Below, in pieces: positions 11,119 to 23,450 of a stretch of 64,000 bases of DNA. A program made the translations under genes and the position numbers. Under the pieces are notes generated by a model that saw only the letters and a program-made list of their open reading frames with translations, was not told the origin of the DNA and ran no database searches. Each line of letters opens with the position of its first letter. The first letter of the stretch is position 1. The stretch is from Dicyema japonicum (lineage: Eukaryota; Dicyemida; Rhombozoa; Dicyemidae): assembly GCA_011109175.1 (NCBI GenBank), contig RDEW01000013.1, positions 227,476 through 291,475 of the forward strand, in the 5' to 3' direction.

Positions 11119-13610
11119 ATGATAAAACCAAGTCCTAACGAAAAATCTCGATTAATTGCCCAAGAAAGGGAACGTAGAAGACTTTCTCGCCTTCAAGAAG
11201 TAATAAATATTGTTAGTTGAGGTTCGTCAACAAGAACGAGATAATGCAAAGAGAACTTTGCAAAACCTCAAAAAGCCAGAACGTCAAATCGTCTCTTAAT
11301 GGTCCTTCAGAATGACTTTATGCTGAAGAAAGAGATGAAACTGGCGGAGTTGTACCAAGAATTAGAAAAATCAAGTGAGAAGATAGGAGAGAGTCACTTA
11401 GACGCTCAAAACCAGGTTTTCAACGTTTTTATAAAAGCCTGATTTTGATGAGATTGTGAGACACAAAAAATGGAATAACCGACAAGTCGCAAAGGATCGC
11501 TACGAAAATGCCATAAAACTACTAAACCAGCAAAACAGAGAAAAATCTGAAATTCAGGATTATCATATAAACAGCAGGTTCTTAAAATTTAAAAATTCTA
11601 AGGATTAAATCGCTAAGATTGGAAAAAGAGCGATCCAAGAAGGTTATCAGTAGAAAAATTACTCACTCATCCTTGAACGAACTGCTAAAATCCGCGAAAA
11701 CGTTGAGTACGGATTTGTCTTTAATTAAGACAATATTTCTGATTTTAAAAAAGTCGGGTTTTTCTCAACCACATATTATCATTTGCCCAATTGTTACTCC
11801 GAGAGACCGGCCTCAGTCGAACAGGTCTACCCAGAATGTGATTCCTTAGATCGATGCTGTGGCTTCAGCAGCACAGAATGTTCAAAACAACATCAGGCTA
11901 ACTGAGGAACAAGAGAAAAAGATTGTTGATAACATGGAGCGGGCTCGCTTGCGGGGAGATGCGGCTTTGGATGAAGAATTGGCCAAAAAGGTGATTTCAT
12001 AGTATTTACCTTAGAATTACACAAGAATGTGTCGAAAGTTGAGTGAAATGGCCCATGAAGACCAAATCAGACGCAGTGAGCTCACCTCAACTATCCCTGT
12101 TGATTGTCTTCCACCATTATTATAGAATAAAATATTTTCAACTTCCACGAAACGGAGAAATAAAAGGAAGAAAAATCATACGGTGAAATTGTACTGGAGG
12201 CTAACCCACGTGGTAACCGTCCGCCAGAACCTGAAGCTGAGATTCCAAGTCATGATTTTATGAGAGATGAGGAAAATTCGTTTTTATAAAACATAATTTT
12301 TAGAAATAAGGGAGATCTATCCCCGAAAAATAATAGACTCACCGGACTATGTCCTCCCATGCTGGAAGTCGTTCGGACTGAAAGCATTGGCTCGACTATC
12401 GATTGTATTTCCACCAACTCGGACAACTGTCATAAGGATGGATCAGTCGAATCTTTTGAGGAAAACGACCTTGAGGAAGAAACCGACCATAAACCCGTCC
12501 ACTCAGAGCAGTCAACTGAATCCTTATGTCTGAAAGTGGCTGACTCACTAATTGATGAGTCCTTCGAGATTCCCACTGAATATAAGAATATAAAGTATTT
12601 CATATTCCTCTAATTAACAGTGAAGAAATTCAGCACGAGGTCGCAAGATTGAGCCGAAAACATGAAAATATTGAAGACTCGAAAACATCCCCCACAGGTT
12701 TACACAAAATAACCACGTTCAGACAACAATGATGATGAATTTGCTAGTACACTATCCGAAGAAGAGGACGTGATGGATGACTTCTCAAATTTAGAAGGGT
12801 GGAGTAAAGATTATGAAAATATTGAAAGGTCGGGGCACACGTGTGTGGATTCTGACCTTGTCGGTCTTTTAGAAGAGATTAAAAGGCAAAAGCAGGTCAT
12901 ATTCAGTTATTAGTCTCAGTTGATTCTCGAAAGACAGAGAAAACACGAACAGTATTTGGCTGAGCTGGACTTTCTGGATTCCTCCAAGTTAACGCCCTTG
13001 TTAAGTTCGGGAGATACCGAAAAGAACTCAACTTCCTTCTCTTCTCTTATAAAATGTAACTCGAAAGATCCTGAATCTGTGGAAATTTCTAATAATAACT
13101 GTTCCTTGTCCTCAATTTTTTCACAAGGAACATTGGGGGACACAACTATAAAATCAGGAGAATTTAACGAAGTATTTATTTTTGCCTGACATATAAGTCC
13201 TCTGTGGACAGACTAATAGAATCTGCCGAGAATCGCAAAATATCTACAACCAGTTCAGTGATCCTATCAAGCAGCAAAGAAGTATTTCTACTAATTCAAT
13301 CTAGTCCTCCACTGACCACTCTAGAGAAGCTAACATTAGCTCGGATGAAGTGAGCGATAAACAAAGACTCAAAGAACTTCTCAACTATGAAGATGAAACT
13401 CATTCGGGAACTGATTCTAAACATTCAGAAAACGAAGAAGTACTAGTTTCCCTACCGCAGAATGATGAAGTGGATGAGAGGTCTAAGAATGGAGAAGTAA
13501 AATTATATAAAAGGTTGTCTGTGATAGCATATATAGGTCGGATTCTGTCGTTTCGTTTGAGAGGTGGGAGAATTATTTCAAGAATTCAAACTCGAGAAAT
13601 GCTTTTATGA
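11119..13610 (+). CDS. CEP295: CEP295-like centriole assembly protein (divergent)
   Basis: A long, highly charged coiled-coil protein. Exon 1 reads MIKPSPNEKSRLIAQERERR and continues RLSRLQE, then after a 22-nt intron VRQQERDNAKRTLQNLKK. This is the characteristic CEP295 N-terminus (SPNE, ERRRK..RLLQVREQERD). Later exons fit as well: AELYQELEKSSEKIGESHLD, NMERARLRGDAALDEELAKK, KLSEMAHEDQIRRSELTSTI ending at PPLL, VLEANPRGNRPPEPEAEIP, and a second coiled coil (LLEEIKRQKQVI, LERQRKHEQYLAELDF). In animals CEP295 is needed to convert centrioles to centrosomes. The distal half is acidic and Ser-rich and weakly conserved. One missing A in the AAAAA run near 11,271 breaks the frame. The exact exons and the C-terminus are uncertain. 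Confidence 0.68.
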
Positions 13611-13690
13611 AGGAAATTCTCAACATAAATAAATAATTTTATTAGTTTATGTAAATAATTGATTATTACGTCATTTAACAAAATTATGTC
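13611..13690. other. Spacer before LINE B insertion
   Basis: Short AT-rich 3' flank of the CEP295-like gene, interrupted by the LINE B insertion whose target-site copy starts at 13,691. Confidence 0.4.
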
Positions 13691-16056
13691 AATTATGGTT
13701 AACTATTAGCTTGCGTCATGTGTTTCACCGTTTCTGGTGGCGTCGGATATAGTCCTAAACTATATCTAAAAAGAACCATTTGCTCCTACCAACCAGAGGA
13801 CTTCCCACTGCACGGCATTCTCTCACTGTTGGAACATTTTATCGATTGAGACTGTTGACCTCAGGAGACGTGGAACAAAAGGCCCAAAGAAGTTAACAAT
13901 CCAAAGCTTAAACATAAACGATCAGAGGAAAGATTGCCGAACTTTTCTTATTCTTGGAGAGGAACAGAGTAGACATCTGCCTTCTCCAGGAAACGAAGCT
14001 TTCAAAAAACATTCCTACTCCTCTCGTTAACGGATACAACACAGTAAGATCTGACCTCCCATCTGGCCAAGGAGGGGGTCTACTGATTCTTTGACAAAAC
14101 GAATTAAATACCTCCAGAACCCTTCTTCTTACAAGAGCCTAATGGAAGACTCGAACACAGAGATAATTGGAATCTCTGTTGTAACTTCCATTGGAAAAAT
14201 TGAAATTGCGAATATTTATGTTCCTCCTCTGGCTTCTGTAAGAAAAATCTCTGCTTTGACCTATCGACCTTGGACAAACTGGAGAACTTGCTTTTATGTG
14301 GAGAACTGAATGCGAAGCACCCTTCTTGGTTCCTCTACCAATCGCTGACAACAGAGGTAACCTGCTGTCATCCCAAACACAAAACTAATAATCATCAACA
14401 ATCCGAAAAAGATCACTAGGACACCATACAACACGAAGGACATGGTGACATCTTCGGACTTATCAATTGCTCGCCTCGTCTTTTCCCGATCATTAATTGG
14501 GCGGTCCGTTATGATTTCCGGAGTGACCACCATTAAATGATAATGAAGCTGAACTGAGAGCTACGTTTTGTACCGAAGCCTATTAATTTCTATGATTACA
14601 AAAATGCAAATTGGACTGGCTTTACAAATTTCGGTGATTTAAAACTGCAACATTTCCACCCTGAAAATTTTTTCTCCATAGACAAAACTGTATACTCTTT
14701 CAACAAAACAATCATTGACGGAGAAATATTTTTATCAAAAAAGCATATATAAAAAACGAAAAATTAAAATACGACTCAAATACAAAGAAAATAATTATCG
14801 AAAGAAACAACCTTAAGATCGTTCACGATATTGAAACCGGGAAGACCGAAGAACGATCCCGGCTCTTACAGACCAGTTTCTTATATGTGTTTTGTCGAGG
14901 ATCCTGGAGAAACTGGTCCTAAAACTTATTCGCCCTTCTCTCCCACATCCTACATTCCAACATGGCTTCAAGGAAGGATTATCAACAATTTCCTTCCAAC
15001 AACATTAATGAAGTTCATAACTGAAAGACACAAGAACAAGCCAAAACAGGAAAAATCGGTCATATGTACAATCGACATTCAAAAAGCAATCGACTCTGTC
15101 CCAAGGAAGATTTTCATACAAAAATTATTTTTGACGAATATTGATGCACCACTAAAGTTATGGATAGCAAATTTCTTAAATGGACGCTGAGGGAAAGTGT
15201 GCGTCGTAAACAAGAGTTCCAGATCGAGATTATTACCCAATGGTGTACCCCAGGGATCTCCTCTGTCACCAATCCTCTTTAATTTGTTTTCGAATGATCT
15301 GCCCGTACCTATGAATAATAATATCATGCTACTTTCCTATGCCGATGACATAGTTGTCGCATCTAGAGACGTAAACGTCGAACATGCTAAAAAAGACTAC
15401 AAGGAATACTAAATAACATAAAATGGATGGTTGTACGAAAATCGATTAAATGCATGTTACGGAAAGTCACCAGTCACTCTATTTACTAAGAATAGAAAGA
15501 TGGGAACGCAAGCAATTGATGTCACGTTAAATGGAGTACCTATACCACAAAAAAAATAGCAGAAGATACTAGGAGTAACTTTTGATATTTTCCTCTGCTT
15601 CTCAGCCCATGTGGAATCTATCATATCAACCTGTGCAAAGAAGATTAATTTTGTAAAAGCCTTCCTTTGGAACTGTGGAGGAATTTATCCGCCAGGTATC
15701 GGGACCCTCTACAAGCAGTATGTCGAGCCAACAATAGGCTATGCATGTGCTGCATGGGGATCTAACCTGTCGGCAACGAACCTAACAAAAATTCAAGATA
15801 TCCAGTCAAGAGCAATAAAATTACTGGAAAAATATACAGATAAAGAAATTGCCCCCAGAGCACTCGAGTCTATCATAGAGGCAAATGAAGACAATTTCAG
15901 AAGAGGATGGGAAAAAGACCCCCGTCCGTATAGAAAATGTGTGGGATCACGGTCGGAGCATCGAGAAAAAATGGCCCAATTATTGAGAGATGTCGGGATC
16001 ACCTGAATATTAGTTAGTGGTTTTTTGGCTTAAATAATAATAATAATAATTATGGT
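13691..16056 (+). mobile_element. LINE family B, full-length but decayed, with 9-bp target-site duplication
   Basis: Flanked by AATTATGGT at 13,691-13,699 and 16,048-16,056. The 5' end (GCGTCATGTG..TCACCG near 13,713) matches the other full-length family B copies. A degraded 2A-like motif (GDVEQ, 13,864-13,878) precedes the APE endonuclease (RGKIAELFLFLERNRVDICL, LQETKLS, IANIYVPPL). RT motifs are CTIDIQKAIDSVPRKIFI, NGVPQGSPLSPILFNLF and LLSYADDIVVAS. The C-terminal region runs KKINFVKAFLWN, LYKQYVEPTIGYACAAWG and REKMAQLLRDVGIT. The tail is (TAA)n at 16,030-16,050. Several frameshifts and a disturbed stretch at 14.4-14.8 kb make it non-functional. Confidence 0.88.
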
Positions 16057-16190
16057 CATTTAGTATTCGGATTGAATCATAAAATAATCATAAAAAATAA
16101 CGGTAAGCATGTTTGACGTTAAAAAAATTAAATTAATCCCAAAAACCACTGTTAAACCGAAAAAAACTAAACTAAGTGATCCCGACGAAT
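16057..16190 (-). mobile_element. LINE B 3'-end fragment, inverted
   Basis: Positions 16,138-16,185 read as the reverse complement of the family B 3' end (the stop-codon region GGGATCA.. and the following T-rich leader to the tail). This is a very short 5'-truncated insertion in the opposite orientation to its neighbour. Confidence 0.55.
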
Positions 16191-16740
16191 TGGATCAAGG
16201 CTCTCATCTTTGCTCGGTGTCGAAAAAATTTAACAAAAATTAAGTATTTTTAGATTAAAAAGTTAAAATTTTAATTGATAAAATTTTATATATTTTATTT
16301 CGTCTAAAACTTCCTTAAAATATCAAAGACCTGAATTGTTAGACATTTTTTACGTTTCTTTATTTTTTATTATTGATTGAATTTATTGCAGGGTTTTCTG
16401 TGTTTTTGCAAAGAACCAGGAAACCCAGTTGGCTATGCTCGAACGGGGGAAAGTCATAAATAAGGACACCTCGACTGAGTTCTTTTGTAAGCATTCAAGG
16501 AAGTGTTACCATTTTACAGTTGTGACATTGGAAAGACCAAACAAGGAGGGTATGAGGATTAATTGAAACTGGGATCACTTAATAAGTGTTTTTACCATCT
16601 TTCTGGGTGATATTGGAGTTCTCAAAAAATATTACGAATTTGGTTAGGATTAGGAAATGAGTTAAAATAAATTAGAGAACAGGTTAAGGCCGATTTGGGA
16701 ATGAGTTAATTATAAAATGGTATTTATTTCATCAAATTGA
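16191..16740. other. Unassigned AT-rich stretch
   Basis: No convincing ORF or known repeat. It lies between two LINE B 3'-end fragments and is probably old host or LINE flank. Confidence 0.4.
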
Positions 16741-16827
16741 AGTTATTTGAGAGATGCCGGGATCACCTGAATATTAGTTATTGGTTAAGACGGTGTTTCT
16801 TTGGCTTAATTAATAATAATAATAATT
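16741..16827 (+). mobile_element. LINE B 3'-end fragment
   Basis: An 85-bp fragment repeating the end of the 13.7-16.0 kb element: GAGAGATGCCGGGATCACCT, then GAATATTAGTTA, TTTGGCTTAA and a (TAA)n tail. It is an extreme 5'-truncated insertion. Confidence 0.8.
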
Positions 16828-17263
16828 CGTGAGAGACTAGAGATTAAGCAAATTTATCTATTTGTTGAGTGGTCTTTAAATGTGTGGTAGATAGTCGGCC
16901 CATGAAGGAGAACGACTAGTTACTATGGATTATTTGCATGTTTATTATTGGACACAATGTTTTAGAGTTAGATTTATTAATATTCTTTAATTGGTTGGTT
17001 TTCACCTCAAAGTATCACTTGCAGGCTCTAGATAACTAGTTCGATGTGGTACAGAAAATGGTTGGTTAATTAGAGGCTATGGTTTTCAGCTTTTTTGCTT
17101 TATCCCAGATGTTATTCCTAGCAACTATTTATGTCGCCTCTGATAGTCATTGTTCAATGTTTGTCCACATCTTCCTGCGAGGCGATTGACAGTTTTCCTA
17201 GTGGAGTACACTTTGCAAAAATAAGTATGACATAACAATCCCTCTGATGTGTGGAAGTTGTTT

Positions 17264-17392
17264 TCGTGTATTAACCAAGGGAGACTTGTGTACGTCGATA
17301 TTGATGTAATCCAAGAAATTAAAGAGGACTGAGTCGATATGGATTTAATGTCCTGTAGAATTCCAGCATTCCTTAGATAATAACTCGAATTC
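17264..17392 (+). repeat. 128-bp inverted repeat, left arm
   Basis: Reads as the near-perfect reverse complement of 21,235-21,362 (only a few mismatches, for example at the two ends). The arms enclose 3.8 kb containing a dispersed repeat copy and a LINE C remnant. Confidence 0.85.
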
Positions 17393-17529
17393 TCAAAGTC
17401 TTGTAAGAATAGGAGAAATATTATCCACTTTTACCAACATCTTCGGTCTCTCAGCATCTTATGCCTTTCTTAAGCTTGGGTAGATCCAATGATCTATAAA
17501 TTCAAATTTGTAAGTTCGTATTCTACCGG

Positions 17530-17720
17530 TTCTATATTTATTAACCCCAGGCTTACAATCTTTGGTAAGCCCAGCACAAACAGTCACAACTAATTAATCC
17601 AGGGAACCCAAGGTTAAACGTCCGTTTGAGCCGACCAAATCCATCCTCCAATAGTCCATTACAGGCTTCCATTTCAGAAGAGAGGTGGAGAAGCCTCTTA
17701 CATTTTCATCAATGTCCTCC
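17530..17720 (+). repeat. Dispersed repeat R, copy 1
   Basis: About 190 bp beginning ATTTATTAACCCCAGGCTTA, with GTAAGCCCAGCACAAACAGT and GACCAAATCCATCCTCCAAT. It is shared with 42,560-42,745 (same strand) and 57,870-58,055 (opposite strand). It has no coding content and could be a MITE or SINE-like element. Confidence 0.8.
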
Positions 17721-18560
17721 GGTCGCGGACATCACTTCATTTTTAGGCGGAAGAGTTTTCATAACGATAATCTTCACCAGTGGAGTTGGTCAGGGATCGA
17801 TTAATCCGATGTAATAATTGTGAGGAGGTAGAGTATGTTCAATGATAACTCTAATTGAGTTTAGGATTTGCCTTTTCTTAAGTCCACTGTAAATTAGCAC
17901 ACTTCCTTTTTCGTCAATGGTGTTGTTTTCCAGAAATCCATGGTATCGATAGCCATTTATCAAAGAGTATAGCTTCGGTTGAGAAGTCTCAGTCTCTTTT
18001 AAAACCTCCGAAGAAGTAGTGAGAAGGAAAAAATAATTAAGGAATGCAATCGCGAAGTGACTCAGACCTTCGGAAACGGAGATGGAATCGCCATTGTCCG
18101 AGGCAATTCCCAGTTTCTCTTGGCATCTGAACCCTTATTTGTTCCTATGTTTTCGTTTGAATAAATTTGATTTTAGTAAAAAAACTTAAATTATTTTTTA
18201 GGATTTGCGATGATAGAGCCACCATGTAATATTCCCTTCATTATTTTAATTTTTACAATTTCATTTTGATTTTAACTTGACTTTTCACTTTGTAGCTAAA
18301 TTCACCACGAAACTCACAACAAGAAAGTCCAAATTATCAAGGACATAGAAAATCATGATTGACTGAGTAATAAGCTTTATTCACGTCGGCCAGCTAATTT
18401 TAAATATATTGGTTTAGTGTTACCAGTTCCTTATCCATGATGTCATCAGATGTTATGAATAGACGACAACAGGTCCCTAAGTGATTATCATTGGCGTGTT
18501 TCAATGACGTCAGACAATGTACACGTAATTTGGCACATACATGATAATGTAAAATCCCAC
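17721..18560. other. Unassigned region
   Basis: No gene recognised. Several short ORFs on both strands have no family signature. It is probably repeat-derived flank between repeat R and the LINE C remnant. Confidence 0.4.
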
Positions 18561-18599
18561 TGTAACTAATCATCTGGAGTGTATTCCTTTTGTCTTAGT

Positions 18600-21110
18600 A
18601 AAGGGGGGTCATGGATTGAAGTGAACCTTTTTGAAAAAAGCTATACACATCATTGAATCCACTTGGTCTTCAGTTTGACATCAGTTCAAGTATTTCGAGT
18701 ATGATTTCTTTGCATAACTCCGTATACATATCTTCTGTCTGCATAACTCTTGTTGTAAGTGCGGTTTCTCTTCTCTCCCGTTTCTCCTAGATATCCTCCC
18801 AAGATGAGAAGCAAATTGTTCGCTAGGTTTCAGTGAAAATATCTTTGGTTAATTTCGAAGCACAAATTGTATTTTTTGAATATTTTGGACTTAAACTCTT
18901 CATTGGGCAAGAAATAATAGTTAGAGAAGATAAACCTTTTGTCCTTTTCGAGGCCTTGTGGCGGCGTTTTCGGGACGCCTCTCTCATCTTCCCTTATCAT
19001 GTCCTATTCCTGAATTCTGTGGTTACGGAGGATCTTCTCGATTACCTCCTGTAGATCCTTTAAATCCTATACAGTATTTTTGGTGCCCTGTAAGACATTT
19101 CTAAAGAATACCGGACCTTCCACAGATATTCGTACTATATTTCGCGTTTTTCACTGTGATACCAGAAGTGCGCACCGTAGGTGAGCATGGCGTTGAACAC
19201 TTTGGCCCGGCCATTACGACTCAACTGAAAAGCCATCAATGCTACTAGTCTATGCACAGCCCGCCTCTTTACGAAAGCAGCGTGCTCCAGGAAACTACAC
19301 TTGGAATTGAAAGTCACTTCAAGGTACTTCATCTGCACTATAAGGTATTAGATTATTAGACCGCTTAGAGTGGCCAAAAACCTGTATTTTTCAGGCCTGA
19401 GCCCTCTGCTGTCACATCAGCGTATGGTTGCATCAATAGCGTCTTGCATCCTCGGTCAAGCCACATCTGGTTTCCACGAGTGATCCCAGAGTACTATGTC
19501 ATTAGCATAGATAGCCATTTCAGTTCTCACATTGGCTTGGTGAGGGAGCGTCGCCATATACACATTGAAAAAGGTGGGCTCAACACCGACCCTTGTGGAA
19601 CTCCCCGGTTAGATCTACACAAACTAGATAAACAAACTTTATGCCTCACGAAGTTCATCCGGTCTTCCAAGAAGCTGGATATCTAGTTTCTTAGCTCCAG
19701 AAGGCATTCTTGTCTCGACTAGGGCTCATCTGAGGCCGTCGTGCCAGAGCGAGTCGAACCCCCTCCACATCAGGAAACAGCGCAATTGTAAACTGCTTCA
19801 TTTTTCCTCTGGCAGGGGATCTGAGAGATTAACCTTCAAAGCAATCACCAAAGGATGGCCCCTCAAGGAACCCTATCTGAAGGTCTGAAAAGGTGTCTTT
19901 TATTATGCATTCGTGGGCTAACCTCTGGTGTATCACTCTCTAAGATTTTAGCAACGGCAGGCAACAGGCTAATAGGGGATAGCAACTAGGGTCTTAAAAG
20001 TTTTCTTGGTTTTCTTATAAAAACCAGTTCAGCCTCCTTCCAATGACTAGGAACGTAACCCAACCTGGAGATACCGTTATACAGTCTTATAATTCCCTCC
20101 AGTAAACTTACAGGTGCGTGCTTGAAGAGGGCCATCGGAATTTTTTCCTGGCACGGCGTGTTGTTCTTAGACTTTTGTATAGCAGCTAGGATATTGCCTA
20201 GAAAGCAGCGTTGAGCATCATTTCGGAACCATTCCAGAGGAGGGCGAAGGCATTCTCCCTTGTAGTATTTTATCTAATGTTTTCTGATACAAAGGGTACT
20301 CCCTTGTAAATCCTTATCCAATATTTTCTGATACAAATGGTATCTTGTATGGCTCGCCCTGTGTCATTCCCCGCACAGTTCACGCACTTGAGAGACCTGT
20401 CTTTTGACTGAAAGGTCTTGTATAAATTCTAATTAAGGAAATTTTCTTTATAAGTGCAGTAGGAGCTGGTGTGGCCGAATTTTTGGCATCTTTAGCACTG
20501 GATTGCTACGGGTCGTTCTCTGGACACACCGAACTAAAATAACCCACACGTATCTTCCCAAGGCAGATCCTTTCTGCCTCTGCATCAGAACATAGCCAGA
20601 CCTTCTTTGTGAACCCCAGCAACATTTTGGATTCTCCACGTTTTATGACTCTTCCGTGCCAAAAGTTGCCAGATTGCTTAAGGAACAGAGAAGCATCACC
20701 ACTCCTATCTTCGAGACCTCCACCCAAACCAGTGTAGTGAATTCTAATTTTACCTGTTTTGAGGTTCTTCTTCGATATGTGCTTTCTGGAAAGATTCTAG
20801 GAAACAAATGGCTTTTTATGGCCATTTGCGGTTTCTGGACCCGAACCGAGCATTTTTTGTGGTTTTGTGAAAATCGCAGACTTCACTTCCTACAATAGTC
20901 CAGCCTACTGTCATCGAAAGGGCAGGTTGAGTGTCCATTGGCTGAGGTGGAGCCCCATCATGGAGTCCGACTTTTCAGCGAGCAGACACAACCTGTTCTA
21001 CCACTGATTGTGGGGGAATCCCCACCAGAGTTTCTTTCTCGACCCGGCGGAACTTTTTCAAGCCCCAAATTCCACTAAATAAGCTTGTTGCAAGAGTGTT
21101 AGTCCTTAAG
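18600..21110 (-). mobile_element. LINE family C-type remnant
   Basis: Minus-strand non-LTR element. A CCHC zinc-knuckle ORF1 is visible near 20,460-20,500 (RCQKFGHTSSYC) with a second knuckle (CVNCAGNDTG) near 20,350-20,400. The RT palm region lies at about 19,480-19,620 in reverse, with a mutated active site (YAND-like). The C-terminal RT region is MKYLEVTFNSKCSFLEHAAF near 19,280-19,330, then a YGAHFWYHSEKR motif near 19,140. The remainder to about 18,600 is the degraded C-terminal part. All frames are broken. Confidence 0.7.
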
Positions 21111-21234
21111 ATTTCTCCAACACAATCAATGGAACACTGGTTCGCTAACTTTTTCGGAAATGTTTTTATTTGTTCAAAAATTTTTTTAATTAAAATCTGT
21201 CCATTTATCCGCGAGTTTTCATGCCACATATACA

Positions 21235-21362
21235 TTGATTATTTAGGGAATGCTGGAATTCTACAGGACATTAAATTCATATCGACTCAGTCCTCTTTAA
21301 TTTCTTAGATTACATCAATATCGACGTACACAAGTCTCCCATGGTTAATACACGGAATAAGT
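21235..21362 (-). repeat. 128-bp inverted repeat, right arm
   Basis: Reverse complement of 17,264-17,392. It ends about 10 bp before the duplicated EF-hand segment begins. Confidence 0.85.
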
Positions 21363-21371
21363 ATATAGATA

Positions 21372-22556
21372 ATATTAAATGCTTGATTAAGTTATTCAAA
21401 AATCAAAAATTAAGAAAATGAAAATCCTTGATTAACGTAAATTAATTTGATCTCTTAGAGTTCTCCAGCATCCGAAGTATCATCTTCAAATTTGGTTTCC
21501 GGCCTTTTTATGAAATTTGGCGGTTCGATATTTATTTTTGCACTTCTCGCATTCAGTTCGGATAAATCAATATGACCGTCCTTTAATCATTAAATTTTAA
21601 AACATTGTTTGTGTCGATTGATTTTAAAAATTGAGAAGCCTGATTTTCAATATCCTGTGACTTGGTATAATGATGGTATGCCAATTCATCCACATCAACA
21701 TAGTTGTCATGGTTTTTGTCCATAACATTATAAAACTCATTTTCATAATATTTTAGATTATCTCCGGGTAAGTCTCCATATTGGCCTGATTTAAAGCAAT
21801 ATCTTAATTACCCATGTATTCTTTAAGGGATAGTTTTCCATCACCGTCAGTGTCAAATTCATCCAAGAAATATGTCTGAAATTGAAGATAAAAATTACCC
21901 GAGCGTATAATTTTATGAGTTTTCTATTCTCCTTTATGTCCGCTAGAACTCTGAATTCATCTTTACTGATAAAACCGTCAGAGTTTTGATCAATCAATTC
22001 AAATTCAGCTGAACAATTTATGTCTGGTTTTAAAATAGTTCCATGACCTTTATTAACCCGGTAAATGCGAAAATTTTCCAGAGTTATTCCTTTTTCAGTT
22101 GGATACATATTATTGTATCGTTTATCTAATTCGGCTATATTTTCGTTCTTTACCACTTCCATAAACGATTCGTATGTTTCTTGTTGATTAAGTTTACCGT
22201 CAGAATTTTTGTCACCATGGTCCATTAGATATCTTAAATGTCAATAATATGCACTTTATTTTCAGCAAAACTGTTTTTTCATCAGTTATGTCGAAAATTC
22301 CAAGGAGTAATCTCATATTTTAATCGCATCATTTCCCTGGAAATTGTTAAATCATGAATTTACAATTTCATCAGTATTAGATCCGATCACTGCGAAAAAT
22401 AATAACAAATACGAAATCATTTTTGATAATAAACACCCAAAAATTTATACTCAAATTCTTTTATTTTAATTTATGTTCGCCATTCTAAAATGAAATTGAA
22501 ATATTAATAATTATTATAATCAAATATATTGATTTATGTTTTGAACATCCACTATT
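21372..22556 (-). repeat. EF-hand gene segmental duplication, direct copy 1
   Basis: About 1.18 kb, clearly homologous to 26,888-28,070 including 5' and 3' non-coding flanks (GATAAT.TTAAATGC at one end, GTTTTGAACAT.CACTATTA at the other). The copies diverge abruptly outside these borders. Confidence 0.85.
21455..22420 (-). CDS. Reticulocalbin/calumenin-type EF-hand protein, copy 1
   Basis: CREC-family Ca-binding protein expected in the ER lumen or secretory path. The signal peptide is MISYLLLFFAVIGS. EF-hand loops are DHGDKNSDGKLNQQE, DQNSDGFISKDE, DTDGDGKLSLKE, DKNHDNYVDVDE and, after removing a 23-nt intron that splits the loop, DTNNDGHIDLSE. The C-terminus is DTSDAGEL, an EL ending reminiscent of ER-retention signals. 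Introns are 22-27 nt. A base appears missing in the AAAA run near 22,362 (second exon), so this copy is either recently broken or mis-sequenced. It is a sister of the gene at 26,977-27,928. Confidence 0.82.
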
Positions 22557-22680
22557 AAGTGGTTCTCAACCAGGGCGATATCGCCCAAATTGGGCGGTTG
22601 GATATTTACTTTTGGGTGGTGGAATTCTAAATTTTGACATACAAGAGCAGATGGTGCGCATAGATGGTGGTGACTCACAA
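22553..22680. repeat. Candidate hAT-type terminal fragment
   Basis: The string AGTGGTTCTCAACC at 22,556, followed by a GC-richer GGGCGATATCGCCC palindromic stretch, resembles termini of some hAT transposons (CAGyGGTTCTCAAC). No matching opposite end was found nearby. It begins exactly where EF-hand copies 1 and 2 stop matching. Confidence 0.3.
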
Positions 22681-23450
22681 AACATGATAGTCCATCTAAG
22701 AAGATTAAAATAATTATTTTGAATAACTGTACATTTAAGAAACATTTTTTATCTTTTTTGCACATTGTGGAGATTAGAATATTGATTAGGATTGATATGA
22801 GACTTAGGCATATTTAGGGTCGAGATTTAACCTAAGCATGATTAAGGATGGAATTAGACTTTTGCCTGGTTGGGTTAAGAATAGAATTAGACATGATTAG
22901 GGATGAGATTGTATATTGTAATTCTTATTATTATTACAGTTCAACCCATGCCTTAATAGAAAAGCACCCCAAATCTGATAGTTATCATTATTATAACCCC
23001 GGGAACACAGGAAAGAAAAAAAAGTTATCGTCTAATTAAGTGATCCGATGTCAGTGCGTTCTCCTTTGTTTCGACTTTGTCAATTTTTATGATCGTCCAA
23101 AAGGGGGAAAATTTGATCTCAAATTTGCGAGCATCTTCTGGTAGGCAAGAAACTCATCTTCAAGGGGGCTACAGTAGATCACATCATTTTCAAGAATTTT
23201 TGTTGTTCGTCACCGAGATGTTCCATAACTTTTTTGAGATCTAACGTGTTCTTCATTTCTGACGTAGGCGTCATTCTGTCACATTTAAGAAGGATCCGGA
23301 GGCATTGGTTTTGTTCAGTCTTTTCCTGATTAACTTGCAGAGACCAATTCTTACTTCTCCAGGGATTTTCTCTAAAGCAATTCCAAGTTTCAGATCATTT
23401 TCTAACACAAAATGGGGTTCTGTTTGTTACACATTTGGAGCTCGTTAACG
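22681..23450. other. Unassigned region with degenerate TTAGG-like words
   Basis: 22,770-22,920 is enriched in GATTAGG/TTAGGG-like words without a regular array. 23,040-23,450 is probably the 5' region of the LINE C element. No gene was recognised. Confidence 0.35.

Noticed and set aside
22770-22920. Telomere-like TTAGG repeats
   Set aside because: The words are irregular, interrupted and not in a tandem array.
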